From NCBI RefSeq assembly GCF_007035645.1, contig NZ_AP019632.1:558001-622000 (forward strand): DNA of 64,000 bases, given 5' to 3'. The translations under genes and the position numbers were made by a program. The stretch is from Enterobacter asburiae. Its GTDB lineage: Bacteria; Pseudomonadota; Gammaproteobacteria; Enterobacterales; Enterobacteriaceae. The notes under the pieces are model-generated. The model made no database searches and had not been told where the DNA came from. It saw nothing but the letters and a program-made list of their open reading frames with translations. The stretch's first letter is position 1; each line of letters starts with the position of its first letter. Below are positions 1 through 10,249 of this stretch, one piece after another.

Positions 1-734
1 GCTGCCGCTACCACCCGCAAACTACCATAATGGCGGAACAGCGCCCAAAGCGGCTCCAGCCGCTCGGATTGTGCCGACTCTTTCGAACGGGCAATCGCCA
101 GCGCTGTTTGCGGAAACAACCCGCCGACCACCGAGTACCAGACGTCAAACCCGGCCTGCAGGGCGGAGGCCGCTCGCCAGTCACCGGCGATGCCCAGCGT
201 GACGGTATCAGGAAGACGAGCGCGTACCTGCAACAGGTCCTCCGGCACGCGGCCAAGCTTAATGGACCCTATATTCGGCAGGGCCGCGGCGGCAAATAAC
301 AGTTCATCGCTAAACGAAAAACCGGTTGTGGCGGGATTATCGTAAATGCACAGCGGTACTGAGAGCTGGCGGGTCACCGTTTCATACAGATTAAATACTT
401 CGTCTTCCGTTAATCGCTGGTACGACACGGGTGCCAGCAGCACGCCGGAGACACCTGCCGATTGCGCGTCGTCAGCTAGACGCAGAATATCGTCCAGCCG
501 CAATGCGCCGATGCTGACGATGACCGGAATGTCATCAGCATGCGCCACCGCGCAGCGTGCGATCCGACCGCGCTCTTCAACGGTCAGATAGGCGTAACTT
601 CCCGTTGAGCCCAAAATGCCCAGTGAATCCATACCAGCGTCGACCACGGGGCGCAGAAGATTGATGAAGGAGTGCTCGTCAAACGTCCCCTCTTTCAGGG
701 GGGTTAACGGAAACGCGCTTAACCCGTGAAACAT
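1..734 (-). CDS. DapA-family aldolase/lyase (partial, runs off the left edge)
   Basis: The minus strand reads open from an ATG at 734 to the window edge (about 244 residues), with a GGAGG ribosome site just upstream. It belongs to the dihydrodipicolinate synthase / N-acetylneuraminate lyase superfamily of TIM-barrel class I aldolases. The family motifs are visible: GSTGSYA in place of the usual GTTGE loop, the YDNP motif with the catalytic Tyr, and SIKLG with the Schiff-base Lys. The true DapA of enterobacteria lies elsewhere, so this is probably a catabolic paralogue acting on a keto-acid; the substrate cannot be read from the sequence. It follows the B3/B4-domain gene by 12 bases on the same strand, so the two form an operon, divergent from an XRE-cupin regulator. 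Confidence 0.85.
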   Translation of the reverse strand, partial: MFHGLSAFPLTPLKEGTFDEHSFINLLRPVVDAGMDSLGILGSTGSYAYLTVEERGRIARCAVAHADDIPVIVSIGALRLDDILRLADDAQSAGVSGVLLAPVSYQRLTEDEVFNLYETVTRQLSVPLCIYDNPATTGFSFSDELLFAAAALPNIGSIKLGRVPEDLLQVRARLPDTVTLGIAGDWRAASALQAGFDVWYSVVGGLFPQTALAIARSKESAQSERLEPLWALFRHYGSLRVVAA

Positions 735-746
735 CGTGTTGTCCTC

Positions 747-1433
747 CTACAGCGTCAGCAGCTGAACCCGAGCCGTGGCTCCCGGCATCAGCCGCTGCAG
801 GTTGTTGACCAGTTCTTCTCCTGCCTCTTCCAGTGCCGCAAGGGGCATCGACGGCAGGCTTTCAAGAATAAACCACATGGATTGTGCCTGCCTGTCCAGA
901 CGGGTACGTACCCCCTGTCGCCAGTTCCAGCGGCGGCAGGTGACGCCGAGATCGTCGCGCCAGATAACCTCGCCCGGTTCCGGATGTTCCATCACTGGTT
1001 GTCCCTCTTTGAAGGTATCAAACGGCTCGCTGCCGTCGGCCAGCGTCAGACGCGGCGCACCCGAATACGCCGCGAGGTTTTCCCCGCCCACCGGAATGGC
1101 ATAGCGAATACTCACCGCGTTATAGATATCTACGACCGGATCCAGCGACGGCAGCGAACCGTCTTTCAGTACCCGCTTGCGCAGGGCAGATGCCGAGCAG
1201 GGCGTGCGTTTCGGTTTCGCGCCGAAGGCTTTAAACACCTCATCCCAGTCTGAAAGGTGTGCATCAGCCCATGGCACATCATCATTCAACATCTGCTGGC
1301 AGGACTGCGCCAACGCGGCGGGCGCAACCTCGGGGTGGGTTATCGGCGCAGCTTCAACCAGAATGCTCAGCGCCCGAAAGCCCGGGGCAATCCCGGCAAG
1401 ATGCGAATCTATTGACGGCGTAACGAGAGACAT
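747..1433 (-). CDS. B3/B4 tRNA-binding-domain protein
   Basis: This 228-residue protein resembles the stand-alone B3/B4 domain of the phenylalanyl-tRNA synthetase beta chain. The central stretch around VVDIYNAVSIRYAIPVGGENL and the later LTLADGSEPF region are typical of these proteins. The ATG at 1433 is chosen because the longer open frame runs back into the divergent regulator. Such stand-alone proteins are thought to bind amino acids or misacylated tRNA, but few have been tested. It is the first gene of an operon with the downstream DapA-like gene and is divergent from the XRE-cupin gene, its likely regulator. No membrane segment or signal peptide is seen. Confidence 0.75.
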   Translation of the reverse strand: MSLVTPSIDSHLAGIAPGFRALSILVEAAPITHPEVAPAALAQSCQQMLNDDVPWADAHLSDWDEVFKAFGAKPKRTPCSASALRKRVLKDGSLPSLDPVVDIYNAVSIRYAIPVGGENLAAYSGAPRLTLADGSEPFDTFKEGQPVMEHPEPGEVIWRDDLGVTCRRWNWRQGVRTRLDRQAQSMWFILESLPSMPLAALEEAGEELVNNLQRLMPGATARVQLLTL

Positions 1434-1475
1434 AAATAATCCTGTATTGACTGTTTTATACCATGGTAGTGACCA

Positions 1476-2078
1476 ATGACTGATAAAGTCAATATAATGA
1501 CTTCGCAGGGTGCCGATGTTGCCCTGGTAAGCCTGGCCGTGGCAAACCGCATACGCAACTGGCGCAAAGAGAAAAAGCTGTCTCTGGACGAGTTGTCCCG
1601 CCGGGCAAGCGTTAGCAAAGGCATGCTGGTGGAGATCGAAAAGGGCGCAGCCAACCCCAGTATCGCCATCTTGTGCAAGCTGGCCGCCGCGCTCGGCATC
1701 TCCGTAGCGGATATCGTCAACGTATCCAGCGAGCCGCTGGTGCACGTTATCAAAGAGGCCGCGATTCCGGTGCTGTGGCAGGGCGCACAGGGTGGACGCG
1801 CCAGACTGCTGGCGGGAACCGCAGGCCCGGATATGATTGAGCTATGGCAGTGGGAGATGCAGCCGGGAGAGCGCTTTACCTCTCCGGGGCACCCGGCGGG
1901 AACCTTTGAGCTGCTGCACGTGAACGAAGGCGTTTTAACGTTGACGGTGGATGAGACGGTGACCCAGGTTAACGCTGGCGCATCGGCGGTGGCGAAAACG
2001 GAAGCGGCGCACGGATATGCGAACGAAGGCGATACCGTGCTTCGCTTCACCATGACGGTGGCGGAATTTCACCGATAA
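1476..2078 (+). CDS. XRE-family regulator with C-terminal cupin
   Basis: The 200-residue protein has an N-terminal helix-turn-helix (about residues 22-78; RIRNWRKEKKLSLDELSRRA and the recognition part SKGMLVEIEKG) followed by a cupin-2 sensor domain (about 120-198, with the PGERFTSPGHPAGTFELLHV core). This two-domain type usually represses an adjacent catabolic or detoxification operon and responds to a small ligand. The divergent DapA-like/B3-B4 pair is the obvious target. The start is uncertain: an ATG at 1497 would also keep the whole HTH. Inverted arms TATTGACT (1445-1452) and AGTCAATA (1487-1494) lie across the divergent starts and could be its operator. Confidence 0.85.
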   Translation: MTDKVNIMTSQGADVALVSLAVANRIRNWRKEKKLSLDELSRRASVSKGMLVEIEKGAANPSIAILCKLAAALGISVADIVNVSSEPLVHVIKEAAIPVLWQGAQGGRARLLAGTAGPDMIELWQWEMQPGERFTSPGHPAGTFELLHVNEGVLTLTVDETVTQVNAGASAVAKTEAAHGYANEGDTVLRFTMTVAEFHR

Positions 2079-2083
2079 AAAGC

Positions 2084-2157
2084 AGCCCGGTGGCGCTACG
2101 CTTACCGGGCCTGCATGCAGTATTTTGTAGGCCGGGTAAGCGTAGCGCCACCCGGCG
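2084..2157. repeat. REP pair (BIME)
   Basis: Two inverted REP units lie between the convergent regulator and patA genes. The first (about 2084-2113) and second (about 2128-2157) share the core GGTGGCGCTACGCTTACC / GGTAAGCGTAGCGCCACC. This is the classic enterobacterial bacterial interspersed mosaic element, often found at convergent gene ends, where it can stabilise mRNA 3' ends. Confidence 0.9.
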
Positions 2158-2161
2158 TTGA

Positions 2162-3604
<1,443 letters not shown>

Positions 3605-3898
3605 TTCAGATGACTTAACGAAAATCGGGATAAACGCCAGGTTAAAATAATGTTGCACAATATTTAATCATGCCGGAGCAACCGAAACGGGATTTAGCGG
3701 TACAGGACAAAAAGGGTAAATGAGGCCGGAAAAGCACATCTGCACTAAAGAAGTGCATTGGCTGCAACTTAAGTGGGCATTAACTGGTCATGCTTTATAG
3801 GTAATTTCTTTGCGAAAGTATTTGAAATCAATGAATTATAAAATCGTACAAAAAGTATGGTTTAAGTGAAATCTGCGATCTTCATCAAGTTTAACAAC

Positions 3899-3925
3899 TA
3901 AAGATAAATTGTTTACCGCCGAAAA
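3899..3925 (+). promoter_or_regulatory. Sigma-28 (FliA)-type promoter of aer
   Basis: TAAA at 3899-3902, then 15 bases, then GCCGAAAA, close to the flagellar class 3 consensus (TAAA-N15-GCCGATAA). It lies about 50 bases before aer, which is a known FliA-controlled chemotaxis gene. Confidence 0.7.
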
Positions 3926-3976
3926 AACATTGACCCACAAAATTAACATTCAAATAACCTGCAAGGGATGCCCACG

Positions 3977-5497
3977 ATGTCCTCTCCAACCTATGTCACC
4001 CAGAATGAATATCCTCTGGACGATGACACCACCTTAATGTCTACCACAGACGTCCACAGCTACATCACACACGCCAACGACACCTTTGTGCAGGTGAGCG
4101 GCTACCAGCTCGATGAGCTGACGGGCCAGCCGCACAATATGGTGCGCCACCCCGATATGCCAAAAGCCGCGTTTGCCGATATGTGGTACACGCTGCAGCA
4201 GGGCGAGCCGTGGAGCGGAATTGTCAAAAACCGGCGCAAAAACGGCGACCACTACTGGGTGCGTGCGAATGCGGTGCCGATGGTGCGCCGCGGGCAGGTG
4301 ACGGGCTATATGTCCATTCGCACCAAAGCCACAGCCGAAGAGATTGCGATCGTGGAGCCGCTCTACCGGGCGCTGAACGACGGGAGCTGTAAGAAACGCG
4401 TGCACAAGGGGCTGGTGGTTGGAAAAGGCTGGCTGGGTAAACTGCCGGCAATGCCGCTGCGCTGGCGCGTGCGCTGCGTGATGGCGGCGCTTTTTGCCGT
4501 TCTCGCCGCCACGCTGATCGCGACTTCCGCCGGGTGGATGCCGCTCGTTGCTGCCGCGGTGGTGATGCTGCTGGGAACGCTGCTGTTTGAGCAACAGATT
4601 GTCCGCCCGGTAGAGAATGTGGCGCAACAGGCCCTGAAGGTCGCAACCGGTGAGCGCAACAGCGTGCAGCATCTGAACCGCAGCGACGAGCTCGGGCTGA
4701 CGCTGCGCGCGGTCGGGCAGCTGGGCCTGATGTGCCGCTGGTTAATCAATGACGTGTCGAGCCAGGTAGTGAGCGTCCGTGACGGCAGCGACAGGCTGGC
4801 GCAGGGAAATGAAGATCTGAACGATCGTACGCGTCAGACCGTGGCGAACGTGCAGCAGACCGTCGCAACAATGAACCAGATGGCCGCTTCCGTTCAGAGT
4901 AACTCTGAAACTGCCGCCGAGGTGGATAAGCTCTCCGTGGCCGCGAGCAGCGCGGCGACGAAAGGGGGCAACGCGATGCAGACCGTGGTCAAAACCATGG
5001 ATGACATTGCCGACAGCACGCAGCGAATTGGCTCGATTACCTCCCTGATTAACGATATCGCTTTCCAGACTAATATTCTGGCGCTGAACGCGGCGGTTGA
5101 AGCGGCAAGGGCAGGAGAGCAGGGAAAAGGTTTTGCCGTGGTCGCGGGCGAAGTTCGCCATCTCGCCAGCCGCAGCGCCAGTGCCGCCAATGATATTCGT
5201 AAACTCATTGATGCCAGCGCCAGCAAGGTGCAGTCCGGCTCTGAGCAGGTTCACGCCGCAGGCCGCACGATGGATGATATCGTGGTGCAGGTGAAAAACG
5301 TGACGCAGCTTATTGCCCAGATCAGCCACGCGACCTCCGAGCAGGCCACCGGACTGTCAGAGTTGACCCGCGCGGTGGCCGAACTCGACAGCATCACGCA
5401 GAAAAACGCCGACCTGGTCGAGGAGAGCGCCCACATTTCTGCAATGGTGAAGCACCGCGCCGGACGCCTCAAGGATGCGGTGACTGTGCTCCACTGA
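3977..5497 (+). CDS. aer: Aerotaxis receptor Aer
   Basis: Aer senses redox or oxygen through an FAD-bound PAS domain and signals to CheA/CheW. The 506 residues match E. coli Aer in length and order: PAS (about 20-120, including the conserved [14 protein letters not shown] and [18 protein letters not shown]), a hydrophobic membrane anchor (about 165-205), HAMP, then the signalling hairpin with [20 protein letters not shown]. There is no periplasmic ligand domain and no C-terminal NWETF pentapeptide, as expected for Aer. The start MSSPTYV (3977) is chosen over an ATG three codons upstream to match E. coli. It is preceded by a sigma-28-like promoter and followed by a terminator hairpin. Confidence 0.97.
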   Translation: MSSPTYVTQNEYPLDDDTTLMSTTDVHSYITHANDTFVQVSGYQLDELTGQPHNMVRHPDMPKAAFADMWYTLQQGEPWSGIVKNRRKNGDHYWVRANAVPMVRRGQVTGYMSIRTKATAEEIAIVEPLYRALNDGSCKKRVHKGLVVGKGWLGKLPAMPLRWRVRCVMAALFAVLAATLIATSAGWMPLVAAAVVMLLGTLLFEQQIVRPVENVAQQALKVATGERNSVQHLNRSDELGLTLRAVGQLGLMCRWLINDVSSQVVSVRDGSDRLAQGNEDLNDRTRQTVANVQQTVATMNQMAASVQSNSETAAEVDKLSVAASSAATKGGNAMQTVVKTMDDIADSTQRIGSITSLINDIAFQTNILALNAAVEAARAGEQGKGFAVVAGEVRHLASRSASAANDIRKLIDASASKVQSGSEQVHAAGRTMDDIVVQVKNVTQLIAQISHATSEQATGLSELTRAVAELDSITQKNADLVEESAHISAMVKHRAGRLKDAVTVLH

Positions 5498-5517
5498 GTC
5501 AGTAATGTTCCAAAAAA

Positions 5518-5558
5518 GCCGTTTATTCCGTAAGGAATAAGCGGCGTTTTATTTTTTT
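5518..5558 (+). terminator. Rho-independent terminator after aer
   Basis: The hairpin GCCGTTTATTCC / GGAATAAGCGGC with a GTAA loop is followed by TTTT A TTTTTTT. The AT-rich stretch 5560-5767 beyond it shows no gene. Confidence 0.85.
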
Positions 5559-5767
5559 GATTGTGACTATTAATGTGGTTTATTGTTAATTTAATATTAA
5601 ATAACTAAAGAAATTGCCTCAGTTATTTATTCCTGCCTAAGTCAGTTCTTCAGAATGCTATTTCGAAAATACCCCGTTTGACGGTCTGGTAACGATCGAT
5701 GAGGCCATATTAATAGCCTACACCTATGTATTGCGGGGGTTATGAAATAAAAAAACGATCAAACTCA

Positions 5768-5794
5768 TAAAGTTAGCGAAATCGTTACCGATAA
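5768..5794 (+). promoter_or_regulatory. Sigma-28-type promoter of the second chemoreceptor
   Basis: TAAA (5768-5771), 15 bases, ACCGATAA (5787-5794): a near-perfect FliA promoter 40 bases before the MCP start, placing the gene in the flagellar/chemotaxis regulon. Confidence 0.75.
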
Positions 5795-5834
5795 CAGCGA
5801 TCGTCTGAGAAATAATCACATCGATGGAGAAAAT

Positions 5835-7394
5835 ATGTTCTTACATGACGTAAAGATCGGCACGAAATTATTTCTGGCGTTCGGGTTCTTTATTGTCCTG
5901 ATGGCCATCAGCGCGAGCCTGTCTCTGCTGAGCCTGAACCGGGCTAATAACGGGATGCAATCGATTATTACCAGTGATTATCCGACCACGGTAAAAGCGA
6001 ACCAGTTAATCGATAATTTCCAGGAATTTATTAGCACTCAACAGCTGATGCTGCTGGACGAGCAGGGCACTTACACGGGGCAATCTCAGCAGCGCCTGAA
6101 AGAGATCAGCGAGCACATCACGGTGATCCTGGGCGAGCTGAACAACGCGCTGCAGGATCAGAAGTCTCAGCAGGTGCTGGCGGAAATCCGCAGCGTGCGC
6201 CAGCAGTATCTGGACTCGCGCTACCGCATTTTGCAGGCGGTGCAGAACAACAATCGTGCGGGCGCTATTCAGGAGATGATGACCACCACCCTCGCCGTGC
6301 AGCAGGCTTATAAAGCGAAGGTGAAGGAGCTGATTACCATTCAAAACAGCGAGATGCAGAGTGCCGGCGCGCAGGTGGAAGGGGATTTCAGGTATAACCG
6401 CCTGCTGCTGATCCTGCTCACGCTCTTTAGCGTTGCGGCAGGCAGCCTGATTGGCTGGTTTATCGTGCGCGCTATCACTCGTCCGCTCGGCGAGGCGGTG
6501 CATTTTGCAAAAGCCATTTCTGAGGGCGATCTTACGGGCAGCATCACGCCACACGGTAAAGACGAAACGGGCCTGCTGCTGCATGCGCTGATGGAGATGA
6601 AAACGCGACTGCTGGACATCGTGCAGCAGGTGCAAACCGGCTCGGAGAATATCTCCAGCGCAGCCGCGCAGATTGTCGCCGGGAACCAGGATCTGGCCGC
6701 GCGTACCGAAGAGCAGGCAAGCTCCGTTGAACAGACCGCCGCCTCGATGGAGCAGATCACCGCAACGGTGAAAAATACCGCCTCGCATACCGGGGAAGCG
6801 ACCAACCTCTCGGCGGATGCCGCCACGGTGGTTAAAAACAACGGCGAGATGATGAAGCAGGTGACCAGCAAAATGCGCCTGATTAACGAGACGTCGAACC
6901 GGATGTCCGACATTATCGACCTGATCGACGCTATTGCTTTCCAGACCAATATTCTGGCGTTGAACGCGGCGGTGGAAGCGGCGCGCGCCGGCGAGCACGG
7001 TCGCGGCTTTGCGGTGGTGGCGGGTGAAGTTCGCCAGCTTGCCCAGAAGAGCGCGTCGTCTGCCAGCGAAATCCGCGAGCTGATTGAGAGCTCTACCAGC
7101 CAGACCCAGGACGGGATGAACCTGGTTGAAAAAGCGAGTGCGCTGATCAACGGGATGGTCGGCAACGTGGAAGAGATGGACGTGATCCTGCGCGAAATCC
7201 GCCAGGCCAGCCACGAGCAGACGGAAGGTATCTCGCAGATTAACAGCGCGATTGGCCTGATTGATGCCACCACCCAGCAGAACTCCGCGCTGGTGGAGGA
7301 GTCCGTCGCGGCGGCGGCATCGCTTAACGAACAGGCGATGCACCTGAAGGAGCTGGTACGCGTCTTCCGCGTGAGCGAGCACGCTCCGGCTTAG
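5835..7394 (+). CDS. Methyl-accepting chemotaxis protein
   Basis: This 519-residue transmembrane chemoreceptor has TM1 (about 13-35), a four-helix-bundle periplasmic ligand domain of about 155 residues (4HB_MCP type), TM2 (about 192-213, [20 protein letters not shown]), HAMP, and a full signalling domain with [20 protein letters not shown]. The C-terminus ends in SEHAPA, without the NWETF CheR/CheB-docking pentapeptide, so adaptation would rely on the major receptors. E. coli has no chemoreceptor between aer and yqjI. The ligand cannot be read from the sequence. Its stop codon overlaps the convergent yqjI stop by 4 bases. Confidence 0.92.
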   Translation: MFLHDVKIGTKLFLAFGFFIVLMAISASLSLLSLNRANNGMQSIITSDYPTTVKANQLIDNFQEFISTQQLMLLDEQGTYTGQSQQRLKEISEHITVILGELNNALQDQKSQQVLAEIRSVRQQYLDSRYRILQAVQNNNRAGAIQEMMTTTLAVQQAYKAKVKELITIQNSEMQSAGAQVEGDFRYNRLLLILLTLFSVAAGSLIGWFIVRAITRPLGEAVHFAKAISEGDLTGSITPHGKDETGLLLHALMEMKTRLLDIVQQVQTGSENISSAAAQIVAGNQDLAARTEEQASSVEQTAASMEQITATVKNTASHTGEATNLSADAATVVKNNGEMMKQVTSKMRLINETSNRMSDIIDLIDAIAFQTNILALNAAVEAARAGEHGRGFAVVAGEVRQLAQKSASSASEIRELIESSTSQTQDGMNLVEKASALINGMVGNVEEMDVILREIRQASHEQTEGISQINSAIGLIDATTQQNSALVEESVAAAASLNEQAMHLKELVRVFRVSEHAPA

Positions 7395-7885
7395 TCCAGC
7401 TGGGAGATCTCGAGCGCCGCGCGGTCAATAACGCCGATAATCTGCTTGAGCTGCGCGTCGCTGAGCTCTCCCTGATTCACCTTCAGGTCTAACACCGCTT
7501 TGAAGTTATCCAGCGCCCGCTTCATCTGCGGGTTTTTGCGCAGCTGAAAACCGACGGAACGCGCTTTGATACGCACCTGGATCTGTTCCAGCTGTTCCCG
7601 GTTTTCGTCCAGCCAGCGTTGTCCTTCAGCGGTAATCGTAATCGTCTTACGACCGTTATCTTCTTCCGTAATGGTGATAAAGGTCTGATCCTGAAGATAA
7701 TCCAGGGTCGGGTAGATCACCCCTGGGCTCGGGGTGTAATTCCCCTGGGTCAGATTCTCGATCTCTTTGATCAGCTCGTAGCCGTGGCTCGCGCTGCGGG
7801 TCAGGATATCCAGAATCACCAGCCGCAGATCGCCGTGGCCGAAAAAGCGCGGTCGGCGCCCGCCGCTGTCGTGTTCGTGTCGCAT
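7391..7885 (-). CDS. yqjI: PadR-family repressor YqjI (short N-terminus)
   Basis: YqjI is the PadR-type winged-helix repressor of itself and of the divergent ferric reductase gene yqjH. The PadR domain (about residues 15-90, [43 protein letters not shown]) and the helical C-terminal dimerisation part are intact, ending in a near-match to the E. coli ISQLD terminus. The E. coli protein (about 207 residues) begins with a long Cys/His-rich nickel-binding extension. Here only [19 protein letters not shown] remains (164 residues in total), with two His and no Cys before the domain. Nickel sensing may therefore be weaker or different. The gene is convergent with, and overlaps the end of, the chemoreceptor gene. 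Confidence 0.93.
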   Translation of the reverse strand: MRHEHDSGGRRPRFFGHGDLRLVILDILTRSASHGYELIKEIENLTQGNYTPSPGVIYPTLDYLQDQTFITITEEDNGRKTITITAEGQRWLDENREQLEQIQVRIKARSVGFQLRKNPQMKRALDNFKAVLDLKVNQGELSDAQLKQIIGVIDRAALEISQLD

Positions 7886-7902
7886 AGTAGCTCTCTCAAT
7901 TT

Positions 7903-8007
7903 GATATATCTAAACTATATCTAAGATATATTCAGATGCAATCTAATAGATCTTGCATTTTTACTTATTAGTAATCATTATCATTTGAAAATTGATTTAG
8001 ATATATC
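7903..8007. promoter_or_regulatory. yqjI/yqjH divergent control region: YqjI-type operators and Fur-like box
   Basis: Three linked signals lie between the divergent starts. GATATATCTAAA (7903-7914) is repeated exactly in inverse orientation as TTTAGATATATC (7996-8007). Between them is the 15-base palindrome TATATCTAAGATATA (7916-7930). A Fur-like box (TTATTAGTAATCATTATCA, 7966-7984) matches the right half of the Fur consensus. In E. coli yqjH is repressed by both Fur and YqjI, so the AT-rich repeats are the likely YqjI sites. Confidence 0.75.
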
Positions 8008-8032
8008 GTATTCACCAGAGAAGGGGCTAAAA

Positions 8033-8797
8033 ATGGCATCTACCCGTTACCCACAGCGTGTTCGTAATGACCTGCGCTTTCGCGAGCTGACGGTGCTCCG
8101 CGTTGAGCGCGCCAGCGCGGGTTTCCAGCGCATTGTTTTAGGCGGCGAGCAGCTGGAGGGCTTTAGTTCCCGCGGTTTCGACGACCATACAAAAGTCTTT
8201 TTCCCGGCTCCTGGGGCGGTATTTGTACCGCCGGTGGTCACCGATGAAGGCATCGACTGGGGTGACGGCGTACGTCCTCAGACGCGCGACTACACGCCGC
8301 TGTACGACGAGGCAAACCATGAGCTGGTACTCGATTTCTTCATTCACGACGGCGGCATTGCCAGCCGCTGGGCGGTCGAGGCGAAAGCGGGAGACAGGCT
8401 GACCATCGGCGGTCCGCGTGGTTCGCTGGTGGTGCCGGAGGATTACGCCTGGCAGCTGTACGTGTGCGACGAGTCCGGCATGCCCGCGCTGCGCCGACGC
8501 CTGGAGAGCATTGCTAAACTGCCGGTTCGCCCGGAAATTCATGCGGTTGTGACGGTCGGAGACGATTCTTATAAGGCGTATCTGGCGCACCTGAGTGAAT
8601 TCAACATCACCTGGGTGGTGGGCCACAGCGAGCAGGCGGTAGCGGACCATCTGGCGGCGCTGACCGTTCCAGAGGAAGATTACTTCATCTGGCTGACCGG
8701 GGAAGGGAAGGTAGTGAAGACGCTGAGCCGTCAGTTTGAAACCGACGCGATTGACCAGCAACTGGTGCGTGCCAGCGCATACTGGCACGCCAAATAA
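8033..8797 (+). CDS. yqjH: NADPH-dependent ferric-chelate reductase
   Basis: YqjH is a siderophore-interacting flavoprotein that reduces ferric-siderophore complexes in the cytoplasm. The 254 residues match E. coli YqjH in length, including the FAD-binding region with RDYTPLYD and DFFIHDGGIASRWA, the GPRGSLVVP loop, the NAD-domain CDESGMPALRRRL, and the C-terminal RASAYWHAK. ATG 8033 follows AGAAGGGG; an upstream in-frame ATG at 7985 lies inside the Fur/YqjI control region and is rejected. In E. coli yqjH is adjacent to ileX; here about 28 kb of foreign DNA intervenes. Confidence 0.97.
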   Translation: MASTRYPQRVRNDLRFRELTVLRVERASAGFQRIVLGGEQLEGFSSRGFDDHTKVFFPAPGAVFVPPVVTDEGIDWGDGVRPQTRDYTPLYDEANHELVLDFFIHDGGIASRWAVEAKAGDRLTIGGPRGSLVVPEDYAWQLYVCDESGMPALRRRLESIAKLPVRPEIHAVVTVGDDSYKAYLAHLSEFNITWVVGHSEQAVADHLAALTVPEEDYFIWLTGEGKVVKTLSRQFETDAIDQQLVRASAYWHAK

Positions 8798-9967
8798 TCA
8801 GGCGGCGGAATCCAGCTGCGCTTCGCTCACCTGATGTTCGAGCGAGGCGCGGACCTCGTGCAGCGCTTTCTCCTGCTGAGCGAAGTACGCTTCCATATTG
8901 TTCAGCGACGAGACCAGAAGCCAGGACTCCTCTTTCTCCAGCTCCGCCAGCTCGTTCACTAAAATGTCGATTTGCTCGCGAACCTGCGCCATTTTTTTGC
9001 GGATACGTTCCAGATCGTTCAGCCTGTCGCTTGCCATCAATGGCTCAAAGCCCTGCTGCAGCCGGGCCACCAGTGAGCGAATGGTTTTAACGTCGCCACG
9101 CTGCTTCGCCTGGTTGAGCTGGACCATCATCGCGTTAGCTTCCTCTTTCAGGTCGTCCGCCACCAGATCCGGATGGCAGAGCTTGCTCGCCTGCCGCCAG
9201 AGGCGCTTGAGCTCGTTCCGATCCTCTTCCGAGAGATCTTTCCCTTTGCGCAGCCGCACTTCGGCATCGTGATGCTGCTCGCGATACTTCTCGTACTCTT
9301 CGTTAGCGTCGTCGCGCGCCTGACGCGCAGGCTCCTCTTCGCGCGTTAAGCCGCTCTCCAGCTCCAGCGCTTCGGCCAGCAGGTTGGCAATCAGATTGCT
9401 TTGCTGTTCCAGATGCTTACGCGCCTCAGCGGCCTGCACGGAGTCGGCCGGGAGATCGCGCCAGCGCTGGGTGAGCGTCGCCAGCACCTCTACCGCCTGC
9501 GCCATATAGCGCTGGCAGCGACGGTAATCTTCCTCGCGACGACGCGCTTCCGCCTGCTGACGGCGCAGATTGAGCTCGGCCAGCGTTTTACGCAGGGCGA
9601 GGATCTGCTGCATCAGCGGTCCGAGGCGAGAGAAATAGAGATCGTTGAACTCATCAAGCTGCTGCACCCGGGCGTTGCGGCGGTCAATCAGATCGCGCAG
9701 ACGCTCTTCCAGTGCCTTTAGCTCCAGCTTGCTGGCGGCCACCTGCGGATCGCGCCACTGGGTTACGGCGCGCTGGCCCTGCAGCCAGGCGGTAATTGCC
9801 GCCATCGCAGCGGTGTAGTTCTTCTCCTCAAGCGCCACGACGATTGCCTGCAGCTCATCGTCAAGCGCTTCATTTTTCAGGCGTGTCAGCTGACTCTGGA
9901 TGATGTCGTCATCTTCCAGTTCAATGGCATTTTTAATGATTTCTAGCCGTTTGATCGGTGTGCTCAT
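8798..9967 (-). CDS. J-domain coiled-coil protein of unknown role
   Basis: This 389-residue cytoplasmic protein has long charged helices predicted as coiled coil (about 80-160, 210-240 and 315-389) and a C-terminal J-like segment (about 245-300) with the HPD tripeptide at 265-267 (LCHPDLVADD), preceded by helix II-like RNELKRLWRQASK. HPD is the signature by which J proteins stimulate Hsp70 ATPase, so a DnaK co-chaperone role is plausible; the client is unknown. Its stop abuts the convergent yqjH stop with no spacer. It lies between yqjH and the phage cluster, so it may be core in this genus or an old insertion. The 9968-10249 spacer shows no gene and no third ileX-like att copy. Confidence 0.75.
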   Translation of the reverse strand: MSTPIKRLEIIKNAIELEDDDIIQSQLTRLKNEALDDELQAIVVALEEKNYTAAMAAITAWLQGQRAVTQWRDPQVAASKLELKALEERLRDLIDRRNARVQQLDEFNDLYFSRLGPLMQQILALRKTLAELNLRRQQAEARRREEDYRRCQRYMAQAVEVLATLTQRWRDLPADSVQAAEARKHLEQQSNLIANLLAEALELESGLTREEEPARQARDDANEEYEKYREQHHDAEVRLRKGKDLSEEDRNELKRLWRQASKLCHPDLVADDLKEEANAMMVQLNQAKQRGDVKTIRSLVARLQQGFEPLMASDRLNDLERIRKKMAQVREQIDILVNELAELEKEESWLLVSSLNNMEAYFAQQEKALHEVRASLEHQVSEAQLDSAA

Positions 9968-10249
9968 GATGCCTTTCGCTTTGGCGCTTAAGTATTTGAG
10001 TTAAGGTTAGTTGTTGTAAAAGCTACAGGAAATAATACACACGGATGATGATCGGCGCGATGGGGGATTTCTTTAATGAGTTGATGTGTGGTGCTCTCAT
10101 TATGGGGTAAACCCGATAGAGCGACATGCCACACCTTCACCAGCCTTGTTAATGTGCGTCGATCCTCTTTTTCCCCTGCCTCGGGTTTTTCCGTGTCCTA
10201 CCCGAAAGCGAGCGCCCCACCTTTGGTGGCGAATGCATCCGACCCACCC

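Noticed and set aside
6006..7382. 458-codon open frame antisense to the chemoreceptor
   Set aside because: Shadow of the MCP gene; His/Leu/Arg-rich composition without any family pattern.
9968..10249. Third ileX att copy at the left end of the tailocin
   Set aside because: No stretch resembling the ileX 3' end was found; the left att appears lost.
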